Shown here piece by piece: positions 58,208 to 64,000 of a stretch of DNA of 64,000 nucleotides. This DNA comes from Anisus vortex (lineage: Eukaryota > Mollusca > Gastropoda > Planorbidae), in the NCBI GenBank assembly GCA_949126835.1, contig OX421499.1, positions 29,302,490 to 29,366,489 on the forward strand. The letters are read 5' to 3'. The notes under the pieces are model-generated. The model made no database searches. It was not told the DNA's origin and worked only from the letters and a program-made list of their open reading frames with translations. Every line of letters begins with the position of its first letter. The stretch's first letter is position 1. Both the position numbers and the translations under genes were made by a program.

Positions 58208-60125
58208 TTTCATTTAATAGTTTGCTTTTATAACTGTTTTATGTATTATAATGTATTTCATAGATGAGATTCTTATGTATTTTATTATTTGGTTCATTTG
58301 TTTAATTGGTAGAGTAATTACATGCATATGTTATTAATGCGTTGTTTTAAATACGGAGATGACCTTGTATTGTAAGTTTCACGTTGTTAACTATTCATCA
58401 AGGGCAAATTTTTATTTTCATTTCCGGTGCGATGTCTCTTTCAGTGAATGTAAAATTTTGTGTTGTTTTTGTTTGTGTGTGGTGTGTTTTTTTTTGTTTT
58501 TTTACGCACCACTATGTACATATTATTTTTATATAAGTTTACGGGTGTATTTTGTTAAAACTGTTGAAAGGTTTAGGAGACGATATTTTAATTTCATGGC
58601 TTATGGCACATGAAATAACGAGGAGAGAGACTTGGCCTTTCTGGGTCCGTCTTCACCGATTTTGCCTCCTTTATTACTTTTAGCTTCACTGCCTTCCACG
58701 GAATGGAAGTAAGGTTCACTGTTTTCCTCCCGTTATTCCTTACCCTTCTTTTCTAATTTTTTCTTCGTTACCTATCTAATACAAAAACTTATGTCTAATA
58801 TTAATCTTTTTTCTTCAAATTATTTTTATCAGAGTGACATCAATGTATAGTACAAGAAGAAGGACCGATATACAAATACCGGCCCAACTTCCCCTTTTTT
58901 TGGCACATTCGCCAGGGTGTTAACTGGTGCAGGCCGGTCATCCGGCGACGCTGGCTTGGGAAGGTGGGAGGGCCAGGAAAGTCGGGCCTTCTAAACTTTA
59001 TGTCACTACCAAACAAATTGCATTTATTTCCCTATCTTTCTTTCAATAGTTCATGCCGATGGGAACGGCTAAACGCTATTTGAAACCTAAAGACAACTTG
59101 GGAGTTTCCTAATCTTTTTAGAGAACTGCACAGATTTTTTTCTCACTTGTGAAGGTTCCCGTTGTGGGATTACCCGTGAATGACACCTTTCGTCACCCGT
59201 CTTCTATGGGTGTTTCACTTTTCTTTGTCATCTGTGACCCTTTCTTTGTTGTTTTTTTTTAATATATATATACATTTAAGACCGCGCTTGTTGGTTAAAA
59301 TTAAATATATACTCCGAAAGGGATATAGATATAACAATTGAAGCTAGATGTACATAATTTCTACCAAACTTTGGTTCATTTATCTTCATATTATGTTGTT
59401 TTAAATATCTTACAGTTAATAATGGATTGTTACGTTTATTATATGTTTAAATTAATTAAAATATGTATGGATGCTAAGCAAGAATGTCAAATAAAAAAGA
59501 ATGAATGAATTTAAATTTAAAGTTAGTTACAATATTAGCGTAAATTAAATCTTGCCTATCTCCCCCCCCCCCCCTCATTTCTCGCCAATCTAAATAATTG
59601 TAGAGGTACCCACTTGGTTACAATCATCCTATTTTCGATAGCCCCCCCCCCCCCCCCCACCCCTCACAAAGACTCCCGAACATAAATGAATTTCTATTGC
59701 TCTACTCCTTTTTCTCTGGTTTTGTTGTAATAAAATGAATAACATAAAATTAAAATTTCCTCTATTCCTTCCCCAATGTAAACTTGTATAATTTCTACTT
59801 TATACAATCAGATATATATATGTTATGTATAAGATGCATGTACATTATTGAAGTATGATACGAAAGTAACGAATGAATGGAAAACTATGTCAAATAAACA
59901 GAATGAATGTATGTGAAAGTCTAAACCTTACTACAACAACTACATAAATTATCTAAATTTGTTTAAATACTCTATGTTGTCTTCTATCCTTTAGAATTGT
60001 AAAAATTGCAATTAATGTCTTCTATCCTTCCTCTTAATGTACAAATATATGAATGTTATTGTACATGTAAAAAGTGTCAATAAACATTGTTGAAAACAAA
60101 AAAAAAAAAAAAAAAAAAAAAACAA

Positions 60126-60163
<38 letters not shown>

Positions 60164-60287
60164 GGTAACATAAATTATCTCAGTTATTCTGAGATCAAAC
60201 AATAACGACTAGATTCATATAGATTCTATTACTAGAATAATATCTAGACAACTGAATTCAAATGTAAATAACTATTAATGAGAAAAG

Positions 60288-60327
<40 letters not shown>
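58208..60327 (+). other. LINE 3' UTR with several polyadenylation-like sites and poly(A)
   Basis: Unusually long (2.1 kb). CAAATAAA-type signals near 59490, 59890 and 60079 lie in similar contexts (GTCAAATAAA...GAATGAATG), as if the end had been duplicated. There are C-runs near 59560 and 59642, a long A-rich tract at 60097-60161, and the terminal poly(A) at about 60288-60327. Confidence 0.65.
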
Positions 60328-60334
<7 letters not shown>

Positions 60335-60372
60335 GGTTTGAAAACTGTTTAATAACGATGAATAGTCTAGAC

Positions 60373-60576
60373 CAGGGATCGGCAATCTACAGCAAGCGTG
60401 CCATAAAAAGGCACGCAGAACGACCTTCAATGGCACGTGGAAGACTCCGATAAAAAACTAACTATCTTCTATAATAAAAAGAGTGCTAAAACAGGGTGAC
60501 TTTTAGGCTGTTGGCACTCTGAAAGAATTAGAAATCCCACTTTGGTACACTATTATCAAAAGTTTGCCATTCGCTG
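60373..60576. mobile_element. 204-bp hAT MITE related to CAGGGGTCGGCAA family
   Basis: Left end CAGGGATCGGCAATCT, right end AAGTTTGCCATTCGCTG. Perfect 8-bp target duplication GTCTAGAC at 60365-60372 and 60577-60584. Inner motifs AGCGTGCCATAAAAAGGCACGC and GGCACTCTGAAAGAATTAG link it to 34256-34451 (inverted relative to it). Confidence 0.85.
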
Positions 60577-60584
60577 GTCTAGAC

Positions 60585-61625
60585 TAACGAATGTTGGTTC
60601 CAGGACACATCCCTGTTTAACCCCGTTACACAGTGGAGGGTTCTGAGGTGGCGCTATCGTAGAGTACTTCGTTTTGCATACTTCATTGCGAACACCCCTT
60701 TAAAACGAATATTACTATAAATAAGTATTGTAAATCATAACAGCATTGTTCCTTAACTATATCCTAGTGATAATCGGATAGCAAACACATTTAAATGTAA
60801 AAAAAGGAAAGAAAAAGTAGTCTTAACCCGGATACCACCCACGTTCATCCGGTGGGAGGTTTTTAGCAAAGCCACCACCATGGCTCCAAATGTCGGCACT
60901 TTTTTATCTCAAAAATGCTCTTCCCGTAACTGAAACGGCCTAAGGATATTGAGGAATAACTGCTTTCTTTAAATTGACGCTCGCTTTCGTAGTAGACATG
61001 AAAATAGAGAAACTGCGAACGTTTTTCGAGTGGTGTTCGCATCGTGCTGGTGTTCGCGCTAAGGTGATTTACTCTAATTTATCTACAATGCCAATTACAA
61101 AATTCAGGATCAAGTGTTTGTAGTCATATACTATTTTGTTTGAGACAGTGTTGCGTCTTCTTCTTCCATCTCCAACCACTTATTTTTTTGAAAGGGCTTT
61201 CCAGTTTGTTGATTGTTAAATCTAAATAAATGTGTAGGCTATAAACTGACCTTCTATCCCCTTTTCTTTATGTAAAATTATATAAATGAGAATGTACATG
61301 TAAAAATATTGAATAAACATATTTGAAAATAAAGAAAGATATCAAAATGTAATTAACATTTGCATGTGTTAGATCCTCAACTTGACTTACAAATATTAAT
61401 GTTTAGACAATAATTACTATAAATTTAAAAGTTTAGCAATAAAATATTGTATTTGATATAAATGAATATAAAAAGAATGATAATCACAGACACGTTAATT
61501 TTGTATTACATATAAAACGCTTTAGCGATTTTCTCTATAAATAATCTCCTTTGCTTATGGCCTAGGTCTAGCTACGGAGTTAAATAAATTATCCTATAAA
61601 AATTATTTTACAAAAGTAGCCTATA
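60585..61625. other. intergenic stretch, mostly unrecognised
   Basis: No gene. About 61140-61215 is the inverted counterpart of 50564-50660 (TTTCCAGTTTGTTGATT, CTTCTTCTTCCAT), a dispersed repeat shared with the 5' side of that LINE fragment. AATAAA-like sites near 61307 resemble the LINE tails. Confidence 0.4.
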
Positions 61626-61629
61626 ACAG

Positions 61630-61725
61630 AGCAGGTTGAATTTTAGGCAGTTGCCACGCTGAATGATTTAGAAATCCTAGTTTGGCACACTGTCAGCAAA
61701 AGGTTGCCGACCCATGATCTAGGAG
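61630..61725. mobile_element. end fragment of the CAGGGGTCGGCAA MITE family
   Basis: GCCACGCTGAATGATTTAGAAATCC, then GTTTGGCACACTG, ending GGTTGCCGACCCATG, match the half-element pattern of 34256-34451. No target duplication found. Confidence 0.55.
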
Positions 61726-61837
61726 GTCTTTAGGAATGCGGCCCGCGCTCATTCTTTTTACATGATCGAGCTATCTTAGGCGTCTTTCGCTATGGACTGA
61801 TAACATGCTTTAGGCTCAGGCACGCGTTAGGATCCTC

Positions 61838-62218
61838 GTGTTTTCCCAAACCCTTTTTTTTACTTTAGTCATTGTGGCAGCTGCCTTGCCAATGTTATTG
61901 TTTATTTCACCCTCGATGGACAGTGAACTGGAAACCTTTGACCCCAGGGTAAGTGAAGTTGTCCACAACCACCAGGTTTTCATTGTCAATTATAATGGTA
62001 GGAAGGGAACAGGTAACTTGGGCCATGATAAATTTGCCTTCTTTAAGCTGATTTGCAGGCCAAATTATTTGCAGGCGTTGGAAAAGCGTGACACATGCTG
62101 TTGCAGGCCAGTCTCTCTGTGTGATATCAGGGCCGCATCGTCATCAAAAAGAAGCTCGCGAATGAGGACCTCTGTCGTCTTGGTTTTGGCTCGGAGGCGG
62201 GCAGTGTTACTAGTGAAT
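61838..62218 (-). pseudogene. LINE reverse-transcriptase fragment, minus strand
   Basis: The minus strand reads LFDDDAALISHRE (the YADD-type active-site block, about 62155-62120), then GLQQHVSRFSNACK and FGLQISLKKANL, and finally IEGEINNNIGKAAATMTKV (about 61900), which matches the start of the fragment at 50710. The two pieces therefore belong to one LINE family. The plus-strand open frame over the same bases is an artefact. Confidence 0.75.
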
Positions 62219-62224
62219 ATTCCC

Positions 62225-62620
62225 AATTAACAAGAGTAACACCATTAGTAAAATCACTAAACCTAGAAACTCTAGAGGACAGACGGGCAAAGAGTAAAGT
62301 AGTAATAATAGTCAAGGCATTAAACTCTAATTTAGAAATACAACACAATAACAACATGTTGCAAAGCTCAGATAAACAAAAAGACAAAAACACTTTCCTT
62401 GTCCCTTATGCGAGAACAAAATATGCATATAAGTACTCTTTCTTCCCGAGTGGCATTCGGGCATGGAATGGGTTGCCTGAACAAACCAGGAAAACCAATA
62501 ACCTAACATCATTTAAAACATTAATAAAAATGCAGGACTAGATTCTATAACCACGAATGTGCGTAGGACGCAATAATCTTCTTTATAGAAGGAGCGTCTG
62601 TAATGTATAAGATAAGACAT
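62225..62620 (+). mobile_element. LINE 3' end, second copy
   Basis: Related to 21975-22555: LEDRRAKSKVVII, then YSFFPSGIRAWNGLPEQTRK (about 62436-62495), FKTLIKMQD stop at 62541, and a tail GTATAAGATAAGA. The last frame (62356-62541) is intact, so this copy is younger than the one at 22 kb. Confidence 0.8.
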
Positions 62621-62772
62621 AAACAAGCAAGCAATTGTATTAATGTTGTCCTGTAATGTTATATTTGTAATGTTTTTATATTTTAATGACTACTAGATTT
62701 AATTGAAATTAAAAAAATTGCTGTAATGTTATATTTGTAATTTGTTAATAATTTAATAACTACTATCTGACA

Positions 62773-63755
62773 ATGGAACATTTTGAAAAACTTATAAAAA
62801 TTGGTCAACAATTGGGATATGCAACAGTTTGTTAAAGAAGAAATAAAAACAATCGAACTAAAGAGAACAGAAAAATAAAAGCTCGAAAGAGAAGAGATGG
62901 CTATTGAAAGAAATTTTCAAAAAGATCAACTCGAACTTCAAATACAATTGAAAAAACTTGAAATACAAAATGCAAACGACACTACAGCAAACCCAGATGC
63001 AAGACAGATTGATTCTAAATGCAAAAATAGAATTCGTATGCAGCCTATTGAAGGGCAAAACGAAGACATAGATGAAGTTTTTAAGATATTTGAACAATCA
63101 TGTACATTACAGAACATAGATAAATCTCTATGGGCGAGAGAACTCATAGGATTAACAAGAGGGAAAAAAAGATCTGCACTGGCTCAAATAGCAGATGAAA
63201 GTTTGACATATGAAGAAATGAAAATCAGACTGCTGAAGCATTTTAATAAAACAGAAAACAGAGTTTTATAGAAACAAATTTCACTCATTAACCATTGAGA
63301 AAAAAAGATAATCCTCAAACTTTCGTGGACGATATTAAAATTAACCTGCATTCATGGATAAAGCTGGCTGGCATTGATCTTACTGATTCTTAGGCTATAC
63401 TTGAGTTATTACTCGTGGATAAAACGCTGAGAATAGCAGCACCAAAACTGTATAGCTTTATTAAAGAAAAGAAGGTACACACAGAAAACTAGGACATATC
63501 AGTATCAGCAGAAATTGTTGGAACAAACAAAAGGCATCTAGATATCACAAACGTGAAAAATGGACTCATGGTCAAAACAAACAGAGACTGCATGACTCTT
63601 CATTCAATCAACCACATCAACAGAGAGAATACAGAGAATGGGACAGGAATGATAGAGTGAGTTTGAGAAGAACATCGCCTAATTTAAGACCCGAAGGTAA
63701 CAGGCAAGATAACACACTCAAGTCCATTAGCCGGACACATGGGTCCGAGAAGAAC
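62773..63755 (+). pseudogene. Gypsy-like LTR retrotransposon gag remnant
   Basis: Starts MEHFEKLIKIGQQL, then a frame change near 62825, a stop near 62875, and a Glu/Lys/Gln-rich coiled coil (MAIERNFQKDQLELQ from 62897). The capsid-like part has EDIDEVFKIFEQSC and SLWARELIGLTRGKKRSAL (about 63065-63185), then EEMKIRLLKHFN. After the stop at 63269-63271 the frame continues in another register with FVDDIKINLHSWIKLAGIDL. The layout fits gag of Gypsy/Mag-like elements. No protease, polymerase, LTR or primer-binding site is visible before the window ends. Dead copy. Confidence 0.6.
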
Positions 63756-64000
63756 CATTCATAGGATTGCAAAACATTGTTTTTGGCAACACATTAGAAA
63801 AGATGTTAAGTAGTACATCGAATCTTGTGAAGAACGTCAACGTTTTAATTGGTCCTAAACACAAAGCTCCACTACAAAAAATGGATGTATTGTTAATATT
63901 ATTAAATTGCTTGTGGAAAGGAGTTATTCATTTGTCTTAAGGACAGAATGAAAGTCGGCACGTTAGTAATACAACGTCTCTAATTATGTCGCATTTGTCA

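Larger units (their letters stand above)
53080..60327 (+). mobile_element. near full-length Tx1/L1-like LINE, 7.2 kb
   Basis: The order is 5' UTR (53080-53620), ORF1 (53621-54823), ORF2 (54854-58207), and a long 3' UTR ending in poly(A). TTAATAAGGTTTGA at 53066-53079 recurs at 60328-60341 directly after the poly(A) run, a 14-bp target duplication that fixes both ends. ORF1 is intact, and ORF2 has only two nonsense codons, so insertion was recent. Placement in the Tx1/L1 group rests on the ORF2 endonuclease and reverse-transcriptase motifs. Confidence 0.85.

Noticed and set aside
61838..62230. Plus-strand frame with a signal-peptide-like start
   Set aside because: The opposite strand clearly encodes LINE reverse-transcriptase motifs over the same bases.

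Overview
This is a window of AT-rich animal nuclear DNA: genes split by GT...AG introns, no operons, and most of the length made of transposable elements, their relics and tandem repeats. The two host genes, the hAT elements with BED or GTF2IRD2-like transposases, the tRNA-derived SINE and the many AGGCCT-containing stretches suggest an invertebrate, probably a gastropod mollusc. The species cannot be fixed from the sequence alone.

Layout. 1-2117 is the 3' part of a broken hAT transposon, followed by a 985-bp non-autonomous hAT element (2368-3352). 4131-20047 is a complete plus-strand SLC6 transporter gene that I assembled from 14 coding exons (637 codons, every splice phase consistent). Its introns hold SINEs, two copies of a 0.57-kb TA-flanked MITE, hAT elements and a reverse-transcriptase LINE. 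20048-31106 has no host gene that I can see. It holds LINE fragments on both strands, a GTF2IRD2-like hAT relic (25416-27007), a 1.28-kb array of a 37-bp repeat, and a second copy of a hAT family marked by CATAGGTTCTCAA ends.

31107-46003 is a complete plus-strand GT7 family beta-1,4-glycosyltransferase gene assembled from eight exons (386 codons). Its introns carry arrays of 24-bp and 39-bp repeats, hAT MITEs, SINE pieces and a minus-strand LINE end. 46004-53079 is again repeats: a third CATAGGTTCTCAA hAT with transposase remains, a minus-strand hAT relic, SINEs, and a LINE C-terminus carrying about 31 copies of a 27-bp repeat. 53080-60327 is a nearly intact 7.2-kb Tx1/L1-like LINE with two ORFs, a poly(A) tail and a 14-bp target duplication. 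The right end (60373-64000) holds a small hAT MITE, two LINE fragments and a damaged Gypsy-like gag.

The two host genes are not obviously functionally linked: one is a plasma-membrane Na+/Cl- coupled transporter, the other a Golgi glycosyltransferase. Most other long open frames are by-products of tandem repeats whose period is a multiple of three, or of SINE and LINE sequence. I found no new gene system. The strongest results are the two rebuilt genes, eight hAT-type insertions with perfect 8-bp target duplications, the nested insertions, and the repeat expansion inside a LINE reading frame.
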